In this document: in pieces, positions 9,850-20,081 of the stretch
Layout of the letters: each line of letters starts with the position of its first letter
Position numbering within the stretch: position 1 is the first letter of the stretch
Assembly (NCBI GenBank): GCA_037903475.1
Contig: JBAJFG010000019.1
Coordinates: 1,798,001-1,862,000 of the forward strand
Direction of reading: 5' to 3'
From: Ancylostoma caninum
Lineage: Eukaryota; Nematoda; Chromadorea; Rhabditida; Ancylostomatidae
DNA length: 64,000 nt
The notes under the pieces: model-generated
The model's input: the letters and a program-made list of their open reading frames with translations, nothing else
The model's database searches: none
Told to the model about the DNA's origin: nothing
Made by a program: the position numbers and the translations under genes

Positions 9850-12032
9850 AGTGTCATCGCCAGTAACTTTGTAGGCAGAGCACCTCTACCATGAATACTG
9901 GGGCCGAACACCGTTTTAGCAATATACAAGCCTGATGGCATTTGCACTGACGTGGTATTCGGAGGTACCAGTTGGTAGTAGTAGTCCAACCCTACTAGGA
10001 TGTGAGGGTTCTGATGCTCTCCTCTGACTCGAGGATTACATATGCACAGTTCTTTCGACTGTAGGAAATGTTTATCCTCCTCGGATAATCTCACTGATGA
10101 GAAACCTCTGGTGAGTACGGGCTTTGTTTGCGCTGTTATGTCAACCTGTCTGCCGAAGGCAGTGCAAACTTTCAAGGAGACCAAGCTGCTTTGGAAGCTT
10201 TCAGTATGGCCGCCTATTCCTGACATACTACAGATCTCCGTTGATTGTTTCGGAAGACCGAGTTCTTCAGCAATGCTTTCCCGGATTAGCGTCTTTTGTG
10301 CTCCGGTGTCGAAGAAAAATAATATTTTCTCGAATTGGCTTGTTCTCTGGTTCCAAACGCTGCCTTCTGCAGTCATTAGGACAATCTGCTCCTTATTTCT
10401 ATCGAGCTGGTTTTCTGTGATAGGCTGTGTTTCGAGGCATGCGTTGTTCAATGACTGTCTGTTGGGAAACGGCCTTTCACTTGACCTGTTGTTGTTCCAG
10501 GAGCTTCTCCCTCCCCTGATAGGATTTGCGTTCCTTTGATCTAGGGGATTGTGTGCTCTATGCTGGATCACAGGTCTTTGCCTTTGGTTATGGCCTTGCG
10601 TGTTGCTTCTTTCCGAATTTGTAGGAAAGCACAGGCTCACATGATGCGTTCTTCCGCAACGCGGGCAGTTTGATTTTGTGCATTGGTTGCTGTTGTGCTC
10701 ATTGGTAAAGCATTTCCAACACAGCTTTCGGTCCTTAACGATGTTTCTTCGTACTTGTATATCGGTTACCGAGTTGCAGTTCACATCTGCATGAGTATCC
10801 GATTTGCAGAATACACATTCATTTGAGTAAGAGCTTTGTTGCTCACTCTGGGTGGACTCCATTCTCTTTTTAGGATGTTCCCCCTTTGTAAAGTTCCGTA
10901 GGCGCGATTCTACGTACTTTTTAGCATCAATTTGTTTTTCGAGTTCTTCCATGATGCACTCGATTTTTGTCTCCTCCTGATCTTGTGTGGAGATTAGCAC
11001 GCTTTTTACAATGCTATACGGAAATTTCTCTAGAATTTTTTCCGTCCACAGGGCGTCCTGCATATTGCGGATATCTTGCCCTGCAGAGACCATCTGATTG
11101 ATAAGCATACGTATCCTGTCGTATACGTGTGTACAGCTCTCTGCGTTGTTCGCGGCAGGTCGCATATCAACTAGTTTCTGGACAATCTTGGCTCTTTTGG
11201 TAGGCTTGTTGCCATACTTTTTTTTGAGCGCATTTATCATCCATTCATAGTTTTTGGGGACGAGTTGTATCCCTTTGACTGCTAATTCAGCCCTTCCTTT
11301 AAGGCTATCTTTGAGTAGCAGCATTTTCTCGACTGTGCTTAGCACTTTGTTTTCGTGAACTAAGGTCTCGAAAACAGCCCAAAATTCAGGAAATTCTTCC
11401 TCATCACCATAGAATTTTGGTAACTGTAATTGTTTTGGTTTGAGAGTTCTGCAAATGACGTCCTCTCTTTCACCGACACTGACTTCTGACGGATCTTCCG
11501 AGAGCCAGGCGGCCTCGTTTGGTGAAAGTACCCGTTCTGGGTCTTCACTGCTGCGAGCATCTGATGTTTTGTTTGAGCTCGATGTTTCGCTACTTGTGGA
11601 GGTGTTGATCTCACTCCTTTGTGGATCAATTCCAAGTTTCTGAGCGATTTTGTGGGCTTTCGAGCGCGTTTCAGTCAATCGAGTTTCTAGCACATATACC
11701 ATGTCATTGGCTGATGCGATTTTCTCGTTGAAATGAGTTTCATTGTCTATTTCTTCGACCTCACTTACTAACTCTTTTCGATTACCCTTTAGCTTCAGCA
11801 CATCGAACTCCTTTTCTAGTTTGTTAACTAGAGTTTGAAGTGCGTCACGGCTTTGCTGTATAAGCTTGATACCGCCAGCTATCAGATTTACGGCAGTGGT
11901 GAGTTCTTCGTACTGATTGTTTTCGTCCCCAGTGGGAGAAACTTCTTCAGTGTATGCTCTAAACTTATCGAGCAAAGTACTCAGCGTTTTTGCGCTGTAC
12001 ACTATGGGTTTCTTGTGAAAAATGAACGCCAT
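9846..12032 (-). CDS. gag: Gag with zinc knuckles and aspartic protease
   Basis: A 728-residue frame starting at the first ATG about 300 bp after the 5' LTR. It has an N-terminal coiled-coil-like region (about 40-130), a Ser-rich acidic linker, and a DUF1759-type capsid region from about 200 (LPKFYGDEEEFPEFW). Three Cys/His knuckles follow at about 406-419, 438-451 and 456-468. The retropepsin motif FFDTGAQKTLI lies near 573, followed by an SGIGG flap-like segment. Thus protease sits at the end of the gag frame and RT in the next frame. The stop TGA (9848-9846) overlaps the pol frame. The product would form the particle and process the polyprotein. No break is visible within it. Confidence 0.93.
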   Translation of the reverse strand: MAFIFHKKPIVYSAKTLSTLLDKFRAYTEEVSPTGDENNQYEELTTAVNLIAGGIKLIQQSRDALQTLVNKLEKEFDVLKLKGNRKELVSEVEEIDNETHFNEKIASANDMVYVLETRLTETRSKAHKIAQKLGIDPQRSEINTSTSSETSSSNKTSDARSSEDPERVLSPNEAAWLSEDPSEVSVGEREDVICRTLKPKQLQLPKFYGDEEEFPEFWAVFETLVHENKVLSTVEKMLLLKDSLKGRAELAVKGIQLVPKNYEWMINALKKKYGNKPTKRAKIVQKLVDMRPAANNAESCTHVYDRIRMLINQMVSAGQDIRNMQDALWTEKILEKFPYSIVKSVLISTQDQEETKIECIMEELEKQIDAKKYVESRLRNFTKGEHPKKRMESTQSEQQSSYSNECVFCKSDTHADVNCNSVTDIQVRRNIVKDRKLCWKCFTNEHNSNQCTKSNCPRCGRTHHVSLCFPTNSERSNTQGHNQRQRPVIQHRAHNPLDQRNANPIRGGRSSWNNNRSSERPFPNRQSLNNACLETQPITENQLDRNKEQIVLMTAEGSVWNQRTSQFEKILFFFDTGAQKTLIRESIAEELGLPKQSTEICSMSGIGGHTESFQSSLVSLKVCTAFGRQVDITAQTKPVLTRGFSSVRLSEEDKHFLQSKELCICNPRVRGEHQNPHILVGLDYYYQLVPPNTTSVQMPSGLYIAKTVFGPSIHGRGALPTKLLAMTL

Positions 12033-12321
12033 AGTTAGTTGAGAGTGTCTTTTGGTGTTTTCTGTATTTGCACACCTTTTCCTGGAGTTCTTGTGGACCT
12101 TTCTTCAGCGGCCTCCTCCGGTTTTGGTTTTATTTCAACCTGATTGTGTCCTTTTTGTCTTCAGGACGAAGTTGATAGTCCGAATATGTGGACTGTTTTT
12201 GGCTTAGTCTGCCGTTGCACTGTTTCCAAACAGTGTGGATTCCCAGGCTCCAACGTTTATGTGCGTTGAAACGGGAAGTGTTTTCAGGTCTCAGAGGAGA
12301 CGTGAAGTGTGGCTAATTTTA

Positions 12322-12333
12322 GCCGATGCACCA
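12322..12333 (-). other. Primer binding site, tRNA-Gly type
   Basis: Two bases inside the 5' LTR boundary the minus strand reads TGGTGCATCGGC. Its complement, GCCGATGCACCA, matches the 3' end plus CCA of nematode tRNA-Gly(GCC) as I recall it. The position is right for priming minus-strand DNA synthesis. The tRNA match rests on memory of the C. elegans gene, not on a search. Confidence 0.75.
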
Positions 12334-12335
12334 GA

Positions 12336-12633
12336 TGTACCCGTCTTATTGGTTGCGGGTTTCCCGACTTATTGGTCGCGGGATTGTACTGCTGTAGTCG
12401 CAGATTTGGTGGTTCAGTTTTATTATACGCTTGTATTCACAAGCACGTACAATTATCAACGGACCTATATAGCAGTCGTACCGTGCTTTTATGCAGCACG
12501 GTATCATATCACAATAACCCAGATGCGCTGCAGGGCGCATCTGTGTAAACAAGAAGCAACATGGAAAGATGACTGATACGATATAACGGCAACATGACGT
12601 ATCTATGAAATACGCGTTATGCGGAGCATAACA
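12336..12633 (-). repeat. 5' LTR of the BEL/Pao element
   Basis: 298 bp, TG...CA, apparently identical to 3558-3855, with AATAAA on the minus strand at 12424-12419. It is followed on the plus strand by GATGG, the right target-site copy. It is the 5' LTR because gag starts about 300 bp away in the minus direction. Confidence 0.95.
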
Positions 12634-12638
12634 GATGG

Positions 12639-13348
12639 TAGGTGCTTGCTGATGGGACTCGAGAATGATTATGAGAGCGAAGGTGCTGTTGAAAATGACT
12701 GCTCGATTATTCGAATGATCTAATATTCGAATGTATCCACCCCGAATATGCGAATCTTAATCTATATAAAGCGCAGACCCCCCCATCGCCGTGCGAGGGA
12801 TGACAGGTCACGCTGTCATTGATCCACTCGCCTCGCCCCACCTCTTTTGCCCGCCGCCACGGGCTCAATTGCGAAAGTTGACACGCCCAATGACACGCCC
12901 ATGTATATGTATGTGTACAACATGGAAATCTTCAATTAGGACGTCCAATTTGCAATGAAAACGGAATATCTTTGATCTTTAAAGCAGAATAGGAGAAGAA
13001 ATGATGAAGCGAGTGTGATTTCGCAATCAGAAACGTGAATCATCCAAATACAGCAGAGTTGTACGGAAATTTTCACCGCCCTCCTTCTAAAGCATTAAGT
13101 AGTAATAGCAATTAGAAATTAACGGTCAGGGGAACGAATGGTGCCCTCTATGAGCTTAATATTGTGCTTACAAAGTAGGAATAGAACGTTTACGCACTTT
13201 TTTCCTGTTACAACCTGATTGTGCCCGAACCATAACGATTTGGACTTCCAGCGCTATCACAAATGGAAAAGACTTGACCACGTGAGGATCTGTGTTTCTA
13301 CTCATAAAACGCACCATGTAGGAGCCTTTTATATTGAACATAATAAGA
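12639..13348. other. Non-genic flank with a small TTCGAA remnant
   Basis: No gene recognised. Scattered cgaatattcg words at 12702-12758 are a decayed piece of the TTCGAA family. The rest is unique-looking, AT-rich sequence. Confidence 0.45.
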
Positions 13349-13530
13349 GTTAACCTCCAAACCGTTTAGGAGCTATGCAGTTTCGCAGAAAATCACTGTC
13401 ATCCGCAAAGCGCGGCGAAGCTGCGCTTCGTGTGGATGACAGTGATTTTCTTGAGTTTACCTAGCCCTGAGGTAACGTGGCACACGGGTCCGAGTCAGAG
13501 CGCCGCGAAGCGGCGCTCCGGCTCGGTATT
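13349..13530. repeat. Dispersed hairpin element, copy 1
   Basis: Diverged direct copy of 19285-19470. It starts gttaacctcc, carries a 17-bp perfect inverted repeat (13388-13404 with 13434-13450) around a GCGCTTCG-rich loop, and a second GC hairpin gcgccgcgaagcggcgc (13500-13516). Its right end runs straight into the TTCGAA array, unlike copy 2. Probably a MITE or part of one. Confidence 0.75.
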
Positions 13531-13755
13531 CGAATAATCGAATAATTAAGAGTGATCGAATAATCGAATATTCGAATAAACGAATATTTTAAAAGCGTCG
13601 AATATTCGAATATCCGAATAAACGAATATTTGAAAGCGCCGAACATACGAATATTCGAATAATCCGAATATTCTGATTTTTCGAATATCCGAATGTTTCG
13701 AATAAACGAATATTCGAATATTCGAATAATTGTTCGAATATTATTCGATTCGGTC
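13527..13755. repeat. TTCGAATATTCGAA array
   Basis: About 230 bp of tcgaatattcgaat words with units related to the 42-bp unit at 1639 (spacer aaagcgcc here, gaaacgcc there). Frames on either strand stay open through it; I regard them as non-coding. Confidence 0.8.
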
Positions 13756-15489
13756 AACACTCTAGTGTTGTCGGACATCTCGTCCGCATCAGTAAGGAAG
13801 GCACTTGGAAAATGGTTTTTCCGAGCGTTTTGTAATCTTTCAAGTTCACACCTGGTATGAGTGAGCCAAGCTGGCCTAGAAACCACAGAAACCCAGTACT
13901 CGGAAATTTTGCCTGGACACTGCCTTTAATGAGCCGGCTGTCGGGGTGAGAAACACCACTCAGTCGGAACGCGCTGTCCCGCTGTGGAAACCCCGTTTCG
14001 CTTCAAATTGAACGCTCATGGCAAGACAGGAAGCTTAGTTTTCCTTTCATATTACAAACCGCATCTTCCATTTAATGTGAAATAAGTAGTACAGGTGGTT
14101 CAGAACCGGCACGGTATGGGTCAATTCCCTCGTGGAGAGCACAGAGCCGTCTTTGAGAAGTCGCGCACGTTCCAGCTTGTCGGTCCCAGTGGTTTTTAGC
14201 TACTTGGCGTGTTAAAACGACCGCAGAAATGATGTGGAAGTACGTGGAAAGCATGCGTTCGAGCGAGTGCGATGCCGAGTCCGTCTCAGGGAACTATTCG
14301 AGCAAAAAAAGGACACTTAAGTTCACATAAGAAATAGGACAGATGGAGCCCGTCAGTTCCACAGTGCCAAGAATTATGAAATTGTGAATTTACAAACAAG
14401 GTGCATTCTGTGAGGGCACTATAGTATCGCAGCCGCAAAAGCGCGGCGGGACCTGCGACGCGAGTGCGCTGAGAGCAGCAGACACCACGGGGAGGGGGGA
14501 GTAGGTCCGGCTACGCACCTTATCTGCCAATTGTTTTGAATCAGACAGTAGACACTGGGAAAGAAACGACACATCGCACCATGCCACATCCGACACTCCA
14601 AATTTTTGAAGAGAATTTTAGCGTCGAAAATTTCCATAGAAGTGTTATTTGAGGTGCTGAACACGAACACAGTATCCTTCTTCCACTGTAACCTCATTTT
14701 CTAGGGTTACGGTAGGCATGTGGTAGGTACGGTATCTCACAAAATTCTCTCAAGTTCTGCACAGAGGGTAACTTCAGGCGCTCATTACGATTAGTAACAT
14801 CACTCATGAGATTATCATTCTGCTATCGGAATGTTCAGTTTCTTCCAAATTTTCCATAGTATTCTTGTCGTAGCTCTACAGAAACGGGGCCGAAATAGTT
14901 AAATATTCGTGTTCAGCACCATAGAGAACCCGTCTTTGGAAAATTCGAGAGGATTCTATCAGATACCTACCGCATACCAGTGCCGGACACAGGAGTGGCA
15001 AGCCAGGGGGGGGGGTGGGAAAAAATGGCGACTCCGCCACTTCGCGGACATAGATGGGAAAATAAAAATACCAAATGCATTGATTTTAACAATAAATAAT
15101 CGGTAGTAAATAGTCGACAAGAGGTGATGAAAACAGCCGAAACTAATTTAATAAAAAGTATTTAATTATTTCATGGAGAGTTTTCGAAAATTCGGCAATC
15201 CATTCTCGGGGTAGGGGCGCCTCACCGCTTCACTGCCGTGCACCTAACCCTACAAAAATGGGGTTGCTGTGGAAAAATACGATATTTGTGTTCATCACCT
15301 CAAATAAGCACGCAAAATTGCAGTGAGGAAAAAGATCCTGGAGATTTTGGGGTCGCGGGTGTGGAATAGTGCCAAAACGAAAGAACTAGGAACTGTGTTA
15401 TGTCCAGTGCACTTTTTACCGCTAGAGGACGTGCATGACATCATGTTGAACTTGGAGAGCCGTTGACTGCGGATGTCTACTACAGTTTT
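13756..15489. other. Non-genic stretch
   Basis: No gene recognised. It holds repeat copies at 14645-14780 and, inverted, at 15245-15330 (tttgtgttcatcacctcaaa). A G run lies at about 15007-15016. Confidence 0.4.
14645..14780 (+). repeat. Dispersed 'tttgaggtgctgaacacgaa' family, copy 1
   Basis: Shares tttgaggtgctgaacacga and a following 'tagggttacggtagg' block with copies at 22500-22640 and 46715-46805 (same strand) and 15245-15330 and 23230-23400 (opposite strand). No coding content seen. Confidence 0.6.
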
Positions 15490-15712
15490 GACCGAATCGA
15501 ATAAAATTCGAATATTTATTCGGATGTTCGAATATTCGAAAATTCGAATATTCGAAAATTCGGGGGTCCCAAAAATTCGGAAATTCGAATATTCGAAAAT
15601 TCGATTGCTCCGCAATATTCGAAAGTTCGAATATTCGAAAATTCGAGGGTCCGGGATTATTCGAAAATTCGAATATTCAAAAATTTTAGGCCGAAAATTC
15701 GAATATTTGGAA
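15490..15712. repeat. TTCGAATATTCGAA array with 95-bp segment shared with 16739 array
   Basis: Array of gaatattcgaaaattcg words. The segment around 15590-15685, including cgattgctccgcaatattc and gagggtccgggattattcg, is nearly identical to 16905-17000, so one array was copied from the other or from a common source. Confidence 0.8.
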
Positions 15713-16738
15713 TTGTTTTGCTTTGCAACTGTTATTTCAGTTTCATTTTCTCGCTGAAGAACCATTCCGATTGAAACTCCAGTCCAATTTCTCATTTCAA
15801 TTTTCCCAAAAATCTGCTCATATCTTTGCACTCATTCGAAATCCGCCAGCAGCATTTGAAAGCTTTGAAACTGCAATCCTACGATGTATACGACATTGGC
15901 GACGATGATCTCTCCGGTGAAACCTACGTATGTACTTTTCTAGACACTTGAGAAACCAGCAGTTTCAACTATACTTCTGATTATTCAAGCCTTTCCTCCA
16001 GAACTACGCATGTAAGTGAACTGCAAACTATAATATAAAATTTTACACAGCATTCCTCCTTATATTCAGCTGATTTCGGACTACTGCTTCGTTTAAACTC
16101 TTTCTAAGTACATCACCGTTAGTTATGGAATTCAAAGTTCACACAAAATCTTGAGATCTATTATTATCCTTTCTGCCCAAACATACTCCGACTTCTTGTT
16201 ATAGAAGTTCTGTTGGTTTTAACATTCAACGTACAAGCATGCAGTTGGACCCGATAAACTGAAGTAATAATGAGGAACGGGATGACACGCAGCGTTTTTT
16301 TATACCTGACGACGCTTTTTTATTGATAGCTGGAAGCTCATTCATGATCAAGGAAACTGAACCATTGTACCCAACAGCCGCGTCAATACCTCTACATTTA
16401 CTACCATGGCACGTTTTGTTAAACTACAACACGGAGATATTGAAGCGAAAGCCTTCTCACGGACGAAGGGTTTCATCCCCTTTGCGATCCTTTAATGATG
16501 GTTACAGACCTCAAGTGACGTTCTTAAGCTTAGAAATTTCAACCCGTTGCAATTTTAAAACCGATGAGGAATCAACTCCACAGCAGCACAAGCTTCCACT
16601 CATGAGAAGGTTGTGAGAAATTCCAAAACGGCAAATGAAACTTACTACCCGAGAGGTTTCATGCCCGTTGTGATTGGCAAACATATCGTCTTGTTCGCCT
16701 ACATGCATGGGTACAAAATGTTTTTACCAAATGGAATG
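15713..16738. other. Non-genic stretch between two TTCGAA arrays
   Basis: I see no gene, RNA or repeat that I can support here. A frame of 97 codons (16323-16616) has no recognisable domain or splice context. Confidence 0.4.
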
Positions 16739-17008
16739 TTATTCGAATAAATATTCGAACATTCGAATATTCGAAGGTCCGAATATTCGAAAATTCGGTG
16801 GTTCGCAAAAATTCGAATATTCGAAAATTCGGAGATCCCTAGAAATTCGAAGGTTCGAATATTCGAAAATTCGGCGGGTTCAGAAAATTCGAAAATTCGA
16901 ATATTCGAAAATTCGATTGCTCCGCAATATTCGAAAGTTCGAATATTCAAAAATTCGAGGGTCCGGGATTATTCGAAAATTCGAATACTCGAAAAATATT
17001 TTCGAATG
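16739..17008. repeat. TTCGAATATTCGAA array
   Basis: About 270 bp of attcgaaaattcg words, sharing about 95 bp with the 15490 array. The copy spans 16905-17000 with only a few differences. Confidence 0.8.
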
Positions 17009-17998
17009 TAAAACTCTAATGTCTACGGCGTATTTTTTGAATTTAGGAGAAGAACACCTGCTTACCAAAATTCGGAAGAGGACATTCCCATTATTTCACG
17101 TAGGGAGACAGGATGGCTCCACAAACATTCCGGGGTCAACACCCATGAATATTTTGATGTTTAAAGCTGCAAGTGTTCTACAGCGATCCTGAGTGAAAGT
17201 CTCAATAACTCCGGAAAACTCCTGCCACCGAAACCATCAGCGTTCTGAGATACATATAAGACATTCGAGTTCTTTCGGCATGTGAGCTGGATTGTACTTG
17301 TGACAGCAGTAATAAGAAAACAGAAGCGTATCATCGCGTGTGACCGCCTCTCAACCGTTCTAATCTGGAACCTCCTTCGTTTTGCTCTACCTTCACAGCG
17401 GTGGCGTCGTAACGGGAACTCCTGGCGCTGTTGGACTGTTGGTAGTCGCGTTGGTTACGACAATGACCTGCCACATCCGGCGATGCCTCATTAGATGATA
17501 ATCTGTTCTTGTTATTCATTTAGAAGCATGTCATGTGACGCATTTTAAATCCAGGAGGATAGAGTTACGCACACCACTACATTGAACTGAAGCCCAGTTA
17601 CAGCTTTATGGCATAAGTTATTGTACATCGTTTGCTCATTTATTTCTCCCCCAGAACCCATGCTTACTCCCACCTCCTTCTGTGTCGAATAGAGGAAGGT
17701 TAATGAGGGTTAATTGTATTTACGGGTAAAGACCGAGTTTTCAACGAGGCTTCCGCTTGAGGTAGTACGCCTTGGAACACACTTTTAAAAATGCGGGCTG
17801 TTGTGGCAAATTTTCTGCTGAGTCCTCTAAATGTTAAGTAGTGCGTTACTGCCTACATAACTGATTAAGCGCAAGGAGTGCTCCTTCCGTATTTACTTTC
17901 GAGCGATTTTTCCGCTGGGACACAGGACAACCGTGAAACCGGGTTCAAAAACCCGGACCAAGATGCCACAGAACGGTGGCTGAAATTTATGAACAGCC
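17009..17998. other. Non-genic stretch
   Basis: Nothing recognised: open frames are short and lack domains, and no repeat pair was found. Confidence 0.35.
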
Positions 17999-18428
17999 TT
18001 AAAGGCAGCACTCACGGAAATTTTTGTCTTGAAGATTTTGCGGTATTTTGGGGTTTTTAGGGACGATAAACTCATTGACAACGATGACATAGCGTGAAAC
18101 ACGCGAAAAACACAGAAAAAGATGGCGGTATTTCGTCTGTGTTCACGGTGCGGACGAGTGTTCCGTGATGGGTCCCGGCACGGAACCCTGCAAATGTTAC
18201 GAATTTCATAGATACGCCCCCGCTGAACCACATGCACACACCCTGTCAAAGGCGTTAGTTGGCGCGAGAGAACCCTAATGTCCAGAGCGGCATACGTGTC
18301 CACGGCAGTATCTTCGCAGGTAGGTGGCCATTCAAGGTGTTCAACTTACTGTTGCGATTGTCCAGCGGCCGGCTACATGGTAAGCGACTCATTTCAGAAG
18401 TGAAAATTTCCGTGAGTGCTGCCTTTAA
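17999..18428. mobile_element. MITE with TTAAAGGCAGCACTCACGGA ends, copy 1
   Basis: A 430-bp element with about 26-bp terminal inverted repeats beginning ttaaaggcagcactcacgga. A second copy lies inverted at 40510-40938 and matches along its whole length. The ends could be read as TTAA or TA target sites, so the superfamily is open (piggyBac-like or Tc1-like). No transposase frame, so it is non-autonomous. Confidence 0.85.
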
Positions 18429-18856
18429 GTATTAGCCAATTTTGATTCTGCATGATCGCTCAGCTATCGTCAAGGTGAAGAAATATATTATCCCATCCAG
18501 AACAGTTGTCTGAAGTATTTTTTTAGATGATTTGTTTGTCCACGCTTGAGGATTGAGCTCGCGGAAAAACTATATTTCGAATGAAGGGAAATAAGCTAGC
18601 CTAGCAAGCAATGTACAGTAGCAAACGATGCACAGCAACTTACACCCCACCCCTTCCCGTTGCCCACCCGTATAACAAGCGCATTTATCGCCCTTCAAGA
18701 CGACAGCAAATTTGAAGTGCCACTTTCACTGTTGTTCTCTTACAGTAGAATTCAATCCCGGATTAATTTTGTATGCTAATGCTCGACTGCGCACGCAGAC
18801 ACGTGATAACATGGTATTAAAGGGGTTTAGTGCACATCAAGTTCAGAAGTAAGGTA
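18429..18856. other. Non-genic stretch
   Basis: No gene or repeat recognised. Confidence 0.3.
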
Positions 18857-19176
18857 GCCGCTATACTCCTCGAGGAGTATAGCACCTTGCGTCGCCGTCG
18901 CCGGCGATGGCGGCCGCCAATGTTGGCACCCCTCACAGTCGATACGCATCGGCGCCGCAGTCGCCAACATTGGCGGCCGCCGATCGTCAATGTTAGCGAC
19001 CAATCGATACGCACCGACGTCACAGTCGCCAACATTGGCGGCTGCCGATGTTGGCGATCGCCAGTCGCCGGCGACGGCGGCCGCCGCCGACGCTCCGTCA
19101 CACTCGATGCGTATCGGCCTCACAGTCGCCGGCGACGGCGATGCAAGGTGCTACAGCCCTCGAGAACTATAGCGGC
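18857..19176. mobile_element. GC-rich MITE with palindromic CTCGAG ends
   Basis: A 320-bp element with imperfect inverted ends of about 48 bp. The left end, gccgctatactcctcgagga, is itself a palindrome (ctatactcctcgaggagtatag); the right end carries ccctcgagaactatagcggc. The inside repeats gccaacattggcggc and ccggcgacggc words, so frames are open on both strands without coding meaning. The left end recurs at 34552-34581. Confidence 0.75.
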
Positions 19177-19284
19177 AGTGTAAAGCTGGAAGAAACTCAG
19201 TTACATCATGTTCACTACACACATTCGTTTCTTACATTGACCGACATGACAACAGTTTTTCTATAGTACTGTGATCGTGACAAA

Positions 19285-19470
19285 GGTTAACCTCCCAAGC
19301 GGTCAAGGGCCATGCAACTTCGCAGAAAATCACTGCCATCGGCAAAGCGCGGCGGAGCTGCGCTTCGTGGGGATGACGGTGATTTTCTTAATTTTACTTG
19401 GCCCAAAAGTAACATGGCATACGGGTCCGAGACAAAGCGCCGCGAAGCGGCGGTTCGACTCGGGATTGAT
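19285..19470. repeat. Dispersed hairpin element, copy 2
   Basis: Diverged copy of 13349-13530 with the same order: ggttaacctcc, the gaaaatcactg.. hairpin, a tttacttggc block, and gcgccgcgaagcggcg. Found just upstream of the GIY-YIG relic. Confidence 0.75.
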
Positions 19471-19557
19471 TTTTTCAGAGTTTACTTGGTCTAAAAGTAA
19501 CGTGACACTGAAACTGTTCAGAATGTATTTGCCGCGTGAACGCTTTGTTTACGCCTT

Positions 19558-19610
19558 CTTAAATAAATAAATAAATAAACCAGAATTTACGCCCTCTTAA
19601 ATAAATAAAC
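19558..19610. repeat. (TAAA)n microsatellite pair
   Basis: Two short runs of taaataaataaa, each preceded by tacgcc.tcttaaa, like duplicated 3' tails of a retroposon. Confidence 0.6.
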
Positions 19611-19676
19611 AGACAAACTTTTGATACCCTTTCCCAGCAACTGAAAACGACCACTCGATCAATCCTTGTTTCGAAA

Positions 19677-20081
19677 ATGAGTGTGGAAGGAGTTACAAGA
19701 CTGCTGGTCAGTTCACCGACGCCGACGTACTACTCCTTCATTAAAATTGAGAACAACACCGATCTGTCACGCCAATACGAGGAGAAATGTGAAACATCGG
19801 ACTGTAGATATTGCATGGACACAAAGGTTTGCGAACTACGAGAAAATGTCTGCATGATCACCTGCCGAGGATGTGGACAGAAATATGTGGGTGAAACTCT
19901 GCGGCCACTACACAAACGCTTTGACGAACACCGCAGAGCATTCCACAGTCCGAGTTCGTACCCTAAGAATAGTTTCTCTAGGCATCGAACCCTTGCCCAT
20001 ACTCAGGACCGCCCACCAGAACTCGAGGTCACAATTCTTCACCTTTTCTCAATGAATCCATTGAAAAGGAAGATGATGTAA
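19677..20081 (+). pseudogene. GIY-YIG endonuclease fragment, Penelope-like
   Basis: A 134-residue frame. Residues 35-50 hold spaced Cys (CETSDCRYC). Near 60-85 the block CRGCGQKYVGETLRPLHKRF followed by EHRRA matches the YIG..R..EH core of the GIY-YIG endonuclease found at the end of Penelope-like retroelements. A His-rich part follows (SRHRTLAHTQ), where these domains often have paired His. No reverse transcriptase is seen upstream, and the frame ends early compared with the family, so I read it as a relic. A domesticated stand-alone GIY-YIG protein is less likely. Confidence 0.6.

Larger units (their letters stand above)
3558..12633 (-). mobile_element. BEL/Pao LTR retrotransposon with envelope (Semotivirus-like)
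   Basis: A 9,076-bp element bounded by two 298-bp LTRs that look identical base for base, each TG...CA, and flanked by the 5-bp duplication GATGG (3553-3557 and 12634-12638). Reading on the minus strand the order is 5' LTR, primer site, gag with zinc knuckles and aspartic protease, reverse transcriptase, RNase H, integrase, then a two-glycoprotein envelope. The domain order and the 5-bp duplication fit BEL/Pao, family Belpaoviridae, whose nematode members such as Tas and Cer7 also carry envelopes. Identical LTRs imply a very recent insertion. There are three frame changes: an overlap at 9846-9885, and breaks at the base runs 7126-7131 and 4585-4593. No clear polypurine tract is seen before the 3' LTR. 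Confidence 0.95.

Noticed and set aside
12235..12576. 113-codon plus-strand frame in the 5' LTR, repeated in the 3' LTR
   Set aside because: It is antisense to the element and made of LTR sequence.
18817..19172. Arg/Ala-rich frames on both strands
   Set aside because: They are by-products of GC-rich repeat units inside a MITE.
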